Of a stretch of 14,788 bases of DNA, positions 7,280 to 13,008 are shown in pieces. Position 1 is the first letter of the stretch, and every line of letters begins with the position of its first letter. This DNA is from Clostridium sp. 26_21 (GTDB lineage Bacteria; Bacillota; Clostridia; TANB77; CAG-508). The notes below the pieces were generated by a model, which saw nothing but the letters and a program-made list of their open reading frames with translations, had not been told where the DNA came from and did not search any database. The stretch spans positions 1-14,788 of the forward strand of contig MNRO01000001.1 in assembly GCA_001915995.1 (NCBI GenBank), read 5' to 3'. The position numbers and the translations under genes are program-made.

Positions 7280-8440
7280 TTGGAAAACTATAAATTTATA
7301 ATATTAATGATTATTGTAGACATAATAATACTAATTATAAGTGAAATCTTAATGAAAAAGTATTTAAAAAGAAAAATGTTATTTCCAAAGACAAGACTAA
7401 TAAAAGGTTCTGGAGTTACAAATGATGATTTAGATATAAATAATAGTGTATTTTTACATATGACAGATGGAATTATAGCATTTGACAGAAATGGTGTTGT
7501 TATTTTAATTAACCCAGCAGCAAAGCAAATGATGAATATATCTCCACAAGATACTACATTTGAAGATATTTTTGGAAGATTACATATAAATCTAGAAAAA
7601 ATAATATATCTTGAAAACTGGACAAATACAGAAGAAAGAATAAGTATTGATGATAGATTTTTAAATGTATATTTTGCACCATTTAAAAAAGATAATGATA
7701 AAACTGTTGGAGTTATAGCAGTATTGCAAGATATAACAGAACATGTAAAATTAGATAATATGAGAAAAGAATTTATTGCAGATGTATCACATGAATTAAA
7801 AACACCAATAACATCAATTATGGGATATGCAGACACATTATTAGAAGAAGAATATGATAAAGAAACACAAAGTAAATTCTTAAATGTTATAGCATCAGAA
7901 GCAAGACGAATGGCAAAACTAGTAACAGATTTGCTAACATTATCAAAAAATGATAATAATAGAAATGTTGTAAAAAAAGAACAATTTGATTTAGGTGAAC
8001 TTGTTAAGAAATGTCAGGACAAGCTTGCAATAGAAATAAAAAGAAAAAATCATAATGTAAATTGTTTTGTAACAGCAGATGTACCACTTGTTTATGCAGA
8101 TAAAGACGATATTGAAAGAGTTATTTTAAATATAATGACAAATAGTATTAAATACACCAAAGATGGTGGAGAAATCAAAATATATGTAGGATTTGTTTAC
8201 AATGATGCATATATAAAAATTTTTGATAATGGAATTGGAATTCCAGAAGAAGATTTAAGCAGGATTTTTGAAAGATTTTATCGTGTTGATAAGGCTCGTA
8301 GTAGAGAAATGGGTGGAACAGGATTAGGTCTTTCAATAGCCAAAGATTTATTAGATAGAAATGGTGGCAGTATTGATATAAAAAGTGAAGTTGGAAAAGG
8401 TACTGAAGTTGTAATAAAGGTTCCAACAAAGGAAAAATAA
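7280..8440 (+). CDS. Membrane-anchored PAS sensor histidine kinase, WalK/PhoR-like, orphan
   Basis: A predicted 386-residue kinase with a single N-terminal membrane helix (about 6-25) and a basic stretch after it. A PAS domain follows (about 55-155, with FDRNGVVILINPAAKQMM), then a HisKA domain with phospho-acceptor His171 in FIADVSHELKTPITSI. An HATPase domain (about 265-384) shows the N box NIMTNSIKYT, G1 box DNGIGIPEED and G2 box MGGTGLGLSIAKDL. There is no extracytoplasmic loop and no HAMP domain, unlike WalK. TTG 7280 starts two bases after the murG stop, and AGGTGG at 7265-7270 inside murG is its ribosome binding site. No response regulator is adjacent. The upstream PAS signal is unknown; a role in wall or envelope response is inferred only from position. 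No terminator follows. Confidence 0.9.
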   Translation: MENYKFIILMIIVDIIILIISEILMKKYLKRKMLFPKTRLIKGSGVTNDDLDINNSVFLHMTDGIIAFDRNGVVILINPAAKQMMNISPQDTTFEDIFGRLHINLEKIIYLENWTNTEERISIDDRFLNVYFAPFKKDNDKTVGVIAVLQDITEHVKLDNMRKEFIADVSHELKTPITSIMGYADTLLEEEYDKETQSKFLNVIASEARRMAKLVTDLLTLSKNDNNRNVVKKEQFDLGELVKKCQDKLAIEIKRKNHNVNCFVTADVPLVYADKDDIERVILNIMTNSIKYTKDGGEIKIYVGFVYNDAYIKIFDNGIGIPEEDLSRIFERFYRVDKARSREMGGTGLGLSIAKDLLDRNGGSIDIKSEVGKGTEVVIKVPTKEK

Positions 8441-8444
8441 TTTT

Positions 8445-8473
8445 TTGACAAAACCTTAAATATATGATATTAT
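8445..8473 (+). promoter_or_regulatory. Strong sigma-A promoter with extended -10
   Basis: A perfect TTGACA (8445-8450) and TATTAT (8468-8473) are 17 bases apart, with TG at 8465-8466 one base before the -10. It begins five bases after the kinase stop and drives the XRE gene. Confidence 0.75.
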
Positions 8474-8494
8474 ATTTTATGTAAATGGCTGATG

Positions 8495-8518
8495 AGAATT
8501 AAATAAATGTTTAATTCT
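8495..8518. promoter_or_regulatory. Inverted repeat in the XRE leader, possible operator
   Basis: AGAATTAAA (8495-8503) and TTTAATTCT (8510-8518) are exact complements around six bases. It lies just after the predicted transcription start, where an autoregulatory XRE protein could bind. An RNA hairpin is the alternative. Confidence 0.4.
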
Positions 8519-8558
8519 TATAATACAATTCATAATAATAAAATTGGAGGAAAACAAA

Positions 8559-8777
8559 ATGAAAGACTTAGAAGCTCTGTATGAAACAATGAGAAAGAAT
8601 ATGAAGCGGGTTAGAGAAGAAGCAGAAGTTTCAAAAAGGGAATTGGCAAAAGAAATAGGTATGGATAGAGCATCTTATAGTAAATTTGAAAGTGGACAGA
8701 GAGGAATAAGTTTATATAATTTTTATGCATTTTCACAATTTTTTAATGTTTCTATGGATGAATTGTTAAAAGATTAA
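8559..8777 (+). CDS. Small XRE-family DNA-binding regulator
   Basis: A predicted 72-residue protein that is almost entirely one helix-turn-helix domain: a first helix (MKRVREEAEVSKRELAKEIG), a recognition region (MDRASYSKFESGQRGI) and a last helix ending in VSMDELLKD. Single-domain XRE proteins of this size are phage-repressor-like or SinR-like regulators. An in-frame TTG at 8544 overlaps the GGAGG at 8546-8550, so ATG 8559, eight bases after that site, is the real start. It is a one-gene unit with its own strong promoter and terminator. A perfect inverted repeat in its leader is a candidate binding site. Its targets are unknown. Confidence 0.85.
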   Translation: MKDLEALYETMRKNMKRVREEAEVSKRELAKEIGMDRASYSKFESGQRGISLYNFYAFSQFFNVSMDELLKD

Positions 8778-8783
8778 TTTTTT

Positions 8784-8820
8784 AAAGAGGATATTATTAT
8801 CAAAATAGTATCCTCTTTTT
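8784..8820 (+). terminator. Terminator of the XRE gene
   Basis: AAAGAGGATA (8784-8793) pairs with TATCCTCTTT (8809-8818), with further TATT/AATA pairing inside, and ends in five T (8816-8820). Confidence 0.85.
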
Positions 8821-8823
8821 GTA

Positions 8824-8850
8824 ACATATAAATAAACAAATCATATTATA
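8824..8850 (+). promoter_or_regulatory. Possible sigma-K-like promoter of the polyproline gene
   Basis: AC (8824-8825), 16 bases, then CATATTATA (8842-8850) fits the AC / CATAnnnTA pattern of mother-cell sigma-K. A second CATAnnnTA match lies at 8854-8862. In DNA this AT-rich the pattern arises easily by chance. Confidence 0.25.
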
Positions 8851-8881
8851 TATCATAACTTAAGAAAGGAATGTGATATAT

Positions 8882-9526
8882 ATGAGTTCAGTATATGAAG
8901 AATATATGAGAAATGTTTTAGGATATGAGCCGATAAGATATAGAGATACATATGATGCAGAATATAATGATTACATGAATTATTCTAATTTCAATATTAC
9001 ACAACAAATAGAAAGCAATTTAGAAACATCAAGACTTGAAAGTTGTTATCCAGATATATATAATTTAGTATATCCAATGGTAAAAAAAGCCTGTTCTCAG
9101 AATAATAGGGCATTAAGCAGTGATTTAGTAAATGAACTTACAAATGAAATATATAATGCAATAGAAGATGATAGTTTAAATGAAAATAGAGCAAGTGAAA
9201 TAAAAAATAGAAGTATTGATGTGAAAACAGGCTCAAAGTCTATAGAAAACAAAACAAATCTGAGTAGACAAGAAAGTAGTTCAAAAGAAGATAGACAAAT
9301 AAGAAATCAAGGATTACAAGATTTAATAAAAATATTACTAATAAGAGAATTAATAAATAATTCTGGATTTAGACCAAGACCACCTGCACCGTCAAGACCA
9401 CCAGTTCCACCACCTCCTCCACCAAGACCTCCAAGACCACCTCGTCCTCCAATTGGACCAGGACCTGGCAGACCACCATTTAATAGAAGTATGTATGAAC
9501 AAGATTATGATATATATGAATATTAA
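8882..9526 (+). CDS. Uncharacterised clostridial protein with polyproline tail
   Basis: A predicted 214-residue soluble protein. The Tyr-rich N-terminus (VYEEYMRNVLGYEPIRYRD) leads into a helical segment, YPDIYNLVYPMVKKACSQNN (about 55-74). A further segment, LVNELTNEIYNAIEDD, ends near residue 95. A polar linker follows, then the helix LQDLIKILLIRELI. A Pro/Arg-rich tail (about 162-199) contains six consecutive Pro, and the protein ends in a Tyr/Asp-rich tip. I recall hypothetical clostridial proteins of similar layout but know no function. The polyproline run should need elongation factor P. There is no signal peptide or membrane helix. A spore-coat or surface role would suit the composition and the sigma-K-like motif, but this is speculative. 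GTG 8873 is too close to the AAAGGA at 8865-8870; ATG 8882 fits better. It is a single-gene unit. Confidence 0.7.
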   Translation: MSSVYEEYMRNVLGYEPIRYRDTYDAEYNDYMNYSNFNITQQIESNLETSRLESCYPDIYNLVYPMVKKACSQNNRALSSDLVNELTNEIYNAIEDDSLNENRASEIKNRSIDVKTGSKSIENKTNLSRQESSSKEDRQIRNQGLQDLIKILLIRELINNSGFRPRPPAPSRPPVPPPPPPRPPRPPRPPIGPGPGRPPFNRSMYEQDYDIYEY

Positions 9527-9531
9527 TTTGT

Positions 9532-9569
9532 CAAGAAAACTAGCATGGTTGCTAGCTTTTCTTGTTTTT
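9532..9569 (+). terminator. Terminator of the polyproline gene
   Basis: CAAGAAAACTAGC (9532-9544) pairs with GCTAGCTTTTCTTG (9551-9564) with one bulged G, followed by five T. Confidence 0.85.
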
Positions 9570-9590
9570 GGATAAAAAAAGTGTTATAAT
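9562..9590 (+). promoter_or_regulatory. Promoter of the VanX-like gene
   Basis: A perfect TATAAT (9585-9590) with TG at 9582-9583 forms an extended -10. TTGTTT (9562-9567), 17 bases upstream, is a weak -35 that overlaps the preceding terminator. Confidence 0.55.
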
Positions 9591-9654
9591 ATAGATATAT
9601 TGATGTAATATAGAATTAAGAAAAAACAAGAGTGGTTGCTCTTACTTGATTCTA

Positions 9655-9671
9655 TGCCAAGGAGGACGGCA
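9655..9671 (+). promoter_or_regulatory. Ribosome binding site in a hairpin loop
   Basis: TGCC (9655-9658) and GGCA (9668-9671) enclose AAGGAGGAC, so the Shine-Dalgarno sequence would be displayed in the loop, with the ATG immediately after the stem. A second small hairpin (AAGAG/CTCTT around TGGTTG) lies upstream at 9628-9643. Efficient or structure-dependent initiation is inferred. Confidence 0.4.
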
Positions 9672-10559
9672 ATGAAGAAATTGACAATGGCAATTGTGAC
9701 TATGATTATGGTCATGATTATGGCACTTTCTGTAAATGCAGAAGGAACGGAATTTGTTGGATGTAAAATTCGGACAACTCATGCAACATCTGCAAGCAAT
9801 GGTATTAATACTATTATGGTAGCAGAGGACAATATTTTCACAATCCTGAGTGAAGATAATGGTAAGTTTGCAATTGAGATAAACGGAGAAAACTATTGGA
9901 TTGACTCAAATGAGGTTTTTATCAATGTAAAGGATTATATTCCTAGCATTGAAGTGAATTTGGTAATGGCTGACAAGTCTATTTTCCAAATGGCTGGCGA
10001 AGGAATTACTGGGCTTTGGGGCGAAAAGTTCTATAACAGATCTGGTTCTGAAAATGGAACTGAAGCATGGCTTACAGTTGTAGCTGCCAAGAAATTGGCA
10101 AAAGCACAAGAAATTTTCTTGAAAGATGGAAAATGTATTGTTGTAAATGATGCATATCGTCCGTATGCTGTGACAAGAGAATTTCAGAGTACTTATAGAG
10201 CATATTTGAATACTAAATCTTCTTCTTTTAAAAAGAAATGGTTTGGTACTTTGGGTGAAAGCTGGTTCTTGGCACAGAAAGCAAGTTCTCATAACTATGG
10301 TATTGCAGTTGATATCACATTGCGTGATTTGAAAACTGGTAATATTATGGATATGCCTACTGCAATGCATAACCTTGATTATCGCTCTGCTGAGTATAAT
10401 TGGGTTAATGTTGATGCACCTGCTTGTGAAAATGCAAGATATCTTGCAAGAGTAATGAAACAGGTTGGTATGAAGAGATTGAAGTCTGAATGGTGGCATT
10501 TTCAGGATGGTGCCACACCTGATAGCAGCAAAGTTGCTCCTGTAGATATTCCAAACTAA
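9672..10559 (+). CDS. Secreted VanX-like (M15) D-Ala-D-Ala peptidase with SH3-like domain
   Basis: A predicted 295-residue exported zinc peptidase. A Met-rich signal peptide (1-23, likely cut after VNA) precedes a beta-rich, SH3-like region (about 24-100). The M15 catalytic domain has Arg163 in DAYRP, the ligands His207 and Asp214 in SSHNYGIAVD, and Glu273 and His276 in SEWWHF. The segment after the first motif (LRDLKTGNIMDMPT) and the EWWH ending favour the dipeptidase VanX branch over VanY carboxypeptidases. VanX itself is cytoplasmic; this one should act outside, on D-Ala-D-Ala or stem peptides. No vanH, vanA or vanRS is nearby, so this is not a glycopeptide-resistance cassette. ATG 9672 follows AAGGAGG; in-frame codons upstream lack such a site. 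Codon use is clearly less AT-biased than its neighbours, which suggests transfer or different expression. Confidence 0.87.
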   Translation: MKKLTMAIVTMIMVMIMALSVNAEGTEFVGCKIRTTHATSASNGINTIMVAEDNIFTILSEDNGKFAIEINGENYWIDSNEVFINVKDYIPSIEVNLVMADKSIFQMAGEGITGLWGEKFYNRSGSENGTEAWLTVVAAKKLAKAQEIFLKDGKCIVVNDAYRPYAVTREFQSTYRAYLNTKSSSFKKKWFGTLGESWFLAQKASSHNYGIAVDITLRDLKTGNIMDMPTAMHNLDYRSAEYNWVNVDAPACENARYLARVMKQVGMKRLKSEWWHFQDGATPDSSKVAPVDIPN

Positions 10560-10568
10560 TTCCAAATG

Positions 10569-10600
10569 AGAGGCTGATGAAAGTCAGTCTCTTGTTTTTT
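10569..10600 (+). terminator. Terminator of the VanX-like gene
   Basis: AGAGGCTGA (10569-10577) pairs with TCAGTCTCT (10584-10592) with one G-T pair; six T follow at 10595-10600. Confidence 0.9.
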
Positions 10601-10630
10601 ATATAAAAATAAGAATAAATTAAAATCTTT

Positions 10631-10664
10631 TTGACTACAATATATAAAAGCATGTACAACATGC
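10631..10664 (+). promoter_or_regulatory. Possible promoter and dyad of the CBS gene
   Basis: TTGACT (10631-10636) is followed 18 bases later by TACAAC (10655-10660), a weak -10. A perfect dyad, GCATGT-ACA-ACATGC (10650-10664), covers that -10 and could be an operator for an unknown regulator. Confidence 0.4.
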
Positions 10665-10692
10665 CAAAAATAAAGTGAAAGGAATGTGAAAA

Positions 10693-11133
10693 ATGAAAGT
10701 TAAAGAATGTATGTGTGGAGATGTATGTTGTGTAAAACCAGAGACAAAATTAACAGAAGTAGCTAAATTAATGGAAAAAAATAGAATTGGTTGTGTTCCA
10801 GTATGTGATAGTTCAAATTATCTAGTAGGATTAATAACAGATAGAGACATTATATTAAGAAGTTTAGCATGTGACAAACAAGCACAAAATACAACTGCAA
10901 GTGAAATAATGACATGCAATGTTTGCACATGTAATCAAGATGATGATGTAAAAAATGCAGAGAAAAAAATGGCTGAAAATCAAATAAGAAGAATACCTGT
11001 TGTAGATAACAATAAAGTTGTTGGAATGTTAACATTAGGAGATCTTGCAAAATATAGCCCAAAAACAGGAAAAGAAAACTTTAGTAACACATTTGAAGAA
11101 ATTTGCGATTGTGGACATAAAAATAATCGTTAA
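10693..11133 (+). CDS. Cysteine-rich two-CBS-domain protein
   Basis: A predicted 146-residue cytoplasmic protein of two tandem CBS domains (about 1-60 and 68-125), which together normally form a Bateman module that binds adenine nucleotides such as AMP, ATP or S-adenosylmethionine. Typical CBS segments are GLITDRDIILR and GMLTLGDLAKY. It is unusual in having 12 Cys, at 6, 8, 12, 13, 34, 38, 60, 75, 78, 80, 138 and 140. Most sit as CxC or CC at equivalent starts of the two repeats (CMCGDVCC and CNVCTC) and in the C-terminal CDCGHK. This suggests metal binding or redox control on top of nucleotide sensing, which is inference. No effector domain is fused. ATG 10693 is nine bases after AAAGGA. 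It may be co-transcribed with the following membrane protein gene. Confidence 0.88.
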   Translation: MKVKECMCGDVCCVKPETKLTEVAKLMEKNRIGCVPVCDSSNYLVGLITDRDIILRSLACDKQAQNTTASEIMTCNVCTCNQDDDVKNAEKKMAENQIRRIPVVDNNKVVGMLTLGDLAKYSPKTGKENFSNTFEEICDCGHKNNR

Positions 11134-11141
11134 TAATGCAA

Positions 11142-11163
11142 AGCAGTTCTATCAAGAACTGCT
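11142..11163 (+). other. Hairpin without T-run between the CBS gene and the next gene
   Basis: AGCAGTTCT (11142-11150) and AGAACTGCT (11155-11163) pair perfectly around ATCA. There is no T-run, so it is more likely an RNA stability or processing element than a terminator. It lies 12 bases before the AGAGG site of the next gene. Confidence 0.55.
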
Positions 11164-11183
11164 ATACATAGAAAAGAGGTAAA

Positions 11184-12272
11184 ATGTCAGAAGATTTAAA
11201 CTATATTTGTACAATGATAAAAAGAATAATAAATATAGTTTTAATAATATTAGGAGTGTATTTTGGAATAAAGTTAGCAATATTTTATATGCCATTTTTA
11301 ATAGCATTTGTAATCTCACTCATTATAGAGCCAGCTATAAGGTTTTTTATGAATAAAACAAAATTAAACAGAAAAATAAGTTCTATAATAATATTTATAA
11401 TAGTATTTGCAATAATAATTGGAGCAGTTACATGGGCAATAATTTCATTAATATCAGAATCAACTAATTTATTGCAAATGCTTAATCTATATATAAACAA
11501 AGCATATACACAAGTTCAAGAAAGTATAAGTAAGCTAAGTATAGAAAAATTAAGTGTATCAAAAGACATCATAAACATGTTTCAAAATACATCACAAGAA
11601 ATATTAGTAAAATTATCAAATTGGATGACACAATTTTTAACAAATTTAATAGAAATAATAACATCAATTCCAGCAATAGCAATATATGTAGTAATAACAA
11701 TAATGTCATTGTATTTTATGTGTACAGATAAAATATATATGTTAGATTTGCTAGAACATCACATGCCACAAAAATGGATACGTAAATTGGGAAAACATAT
11801 AAGAGAAATAACTTTTAGTTTAGGGGGATATTTAAAAGCAGAAGTTACATTAATATTAATATCATTTATTATATCTGTAATAGGATTATATTTATTAAAA
11901 ATAATAGGAATGGATATAAAATATCCATTATTAATAGCATTAGCAATTGGATTTGTTGATGCACTTCCAATATTAGGGTCTGGAACAGTAATGGTACCAT
12001 GGGCAATAATATCAGCATTAAATGGAGATTTAAAACTAGGTATATCAATAATTGTTTTGTGGATTATAATGTCAGTTGTAAGGCAATTTCTAGAACCCAA
12101 AATAGTAAGTGGAAAAATTGGAATACATCCAATATTTACATTAATAGCAATGTATACAGGATTTAAACTAATAGGTGTAATGGGAATGTTGGTAGGACCA
12201 ATTGTTTTAATAATATTAAAAAGTATATTTGCAAAAGAAATTGATGAAGGATTTTATAATAGATTTTTCTAA
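11184..12272 (+). CDS. ytvI: AI-2E family membrane protein, YtvI-like
   Basis: A predicted 362-residue polytopic protein of the AI-2E/UPF0118 family, with about eight membrane segments: an N-terminal pair, a central polar helical region (about 95-150), and a C-terminal block. That block carries the family hallmarks FVDALPILGSGTVMVPWAI (about 256-274), RQFLEPKIVSGKIGIHP and a Gly-rich GVMGMLVGPIVLIILK. The C-terminal block most resembles YtvI, a sporulation-associated member in Bacillus. The family includes exporters and ion antiporters, and the substrate here cannot be told. ATG 11184 is close to its AGAGG site (four bases); the next in-frame ATG at 11214 has no clear site. A run of nine T (12281-12289) follows the stop, but no strong stem precedes it. 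Confidence 0.82.
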   Translation: MSEDLNYICTMIKRIINIVLIILGVYFGIKLAIFYMPFLIAFVISLIIEPAIRFFMNKTKLNRKISSIIIFIIVFAIIIGAVTWAIISLISESTNLLQMLNLYINKAYTQVQESISKLSIEKLSVSKDIINMFQNTSQEILVKLSNWMTQFLTNLIEIITSIPAIAIYVVITIMSLYFMCTDKIYMLDLLEHHMPQKWIRKLGKHIREITFSLGGYLKAEVTLILISFIISVIGLYLLKIIGMDIKYPLLIALAIGFVDALPILGSGTVMVPWAIISALNGDLKLGISIIVLWIIMSVVRQFLEPKIVSGKIGIHPIFTLIAMYTGFKLIGVMGMLVGPIVLIILKSIFAKEIDEGFYNRFF

Positions 12273-12292
12273 AAATGTTCTTTTTTTTTAAT

Positions 12293-12333
12293 AAGCTCAT
12301 AAACTTAAATAAATAAATTTAAGTGGAGGGCTT
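12293..12333 (+). promoter_or_regulatory. Leader hairpin that could mask a ribosome binding site
   Basis: ACTTAAAT (12303-12310) pairs with ATTTAAGT (12317-12324). An outer arm AAGCTC (12293-12298) can pair with GGGCTT (12328-12333), which overlaps the GGAGGG site of the next gene. Translation control by RNA structure is possible but inferred. Confidence 0.4.
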
Positions 12334-12335
12334 TT

Positions 12336-12887
12336 ATGCATATATATAATATAAAAATAAATGGAGGAAAAGCACTAAAGATTATTATTGTAGTATTATC
12401 ATTGTTTATGCTTATTGTATTTTTATTTAGTATATATAAGATATTTTTTTCAAGTGGAAAATTCTTTGTAAAAGATAAAATAGAACAAAATGAAATAAAA
12501 GAAATTAATGCAGATGAATATACAAATATATTACAAGCAGTACATGATGATTTAGATTCATATATTGGTTTAAAAATAAAGTTTACAGGATATGTTTATA
12601 GAGTATTAGATTTTAATGAAAATCAATTTGTATTAGGAAGAGACATGTTAATAAATACTGAAAACAATCAATCAGTAGTTGTTGGATTTTTGTGTGAAAA
12701 CAAAGAAATAAAGAACTTTGAAAATGATGAGTGGATTGAAATTGTTGGAGAAATTACAAAAGGAAAATATCATAATTCTGAAATTCCTATAATAAAAGTG
12801 ACAGAAATAAAAAAAGTTGATATGCCTGAAAATATATTTGTATTACCGCCAAATAAAACATATATTCCAACAAGTGGAATATTATAG
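12336..12887 (+). CDS. Membrane-anchored DUF1980/YcgQ-like protein
   Basis: A predicted 183-residue protein with one N-terminal membrane helix (about 14-37) and an outward or cytoplasmic beta-rich domain. Residues about 75-170 match the pattern of the DUF1980 (TIGR03943, YcgQ) C-terminal domain: IGLKIKFTGYVYR, then FVLGRDML, VVVGFLC, EWIEIVGEI, EIPIIKVTEI and a PENIFVLPP ending. Such proteins normally follow a YcgR-type permease (DUF318), which is absent here. The usual Cys pair after the FVxxR segment is replaced by polar residues (INTENNQ). The fold is probably OB-like; the function is unknown. ATG 12336 follows GGAGGG at 12325-12330. No terminator is visible after it. Confidence 0.65.
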   Translation: MHIYNIKINGGKALKIIIVVLSLFMLIVFLFSIYKIFFSSGKFFVKDKIEQNEIKEINADEYTNILQAVHDDLDSYIGLKIKFTGYVYRVLDFNENQFVLGRDMLINTENNQSVVVGFLCENKEIKNFENDEWIEIVGEITKGKYHNSEIPIIKVTEIKKVDMPENIFVLPPNKTYIPTSGIL

Positions 12888-12919
12888 TGAACATAATTTG
12901 TAAAAATGTCGAAAAATGG

Positions 12920-12948
12920 TTGATTTATGCGAAAAGATAATGTATAAT
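12920..12948 (+). promoter_or_regulatory. Promoter of the beta-CASP gene
   Basis: TTGATT (12920-12925) and a perfect TATAAT (12943-12948) are 17 bases apart. Transcription would start near 12955, about 54 bases before the start codon. Confidence 0.65.
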
Positions 12949-13008
12949 ATTAGCAGCAAAACCCCGTAATAAATTCCTAATTAATTAATAGAAGGAGTGA
13001 AACATTTT

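Noticed and set aside
7280..8440. A complete two-component system
   Set aside because: No response regulator gene is adjacent; the next gene is a plain helix-turn-helix protein without a receiver domain.
9672..10559. A vancomycin-resistance (van) cassette
   Set aside because: Only a VanX-like protein is present, and it is exported; no vanH, ligase or vanRS genes lie nearby.
9906..10565. A 219-codon open frame on the - strand
   Set aside because: It lies fully antisense to the VanX-like gene, which has intact catalytic motifs, and its translation is Cys/Ile-rich without family features.
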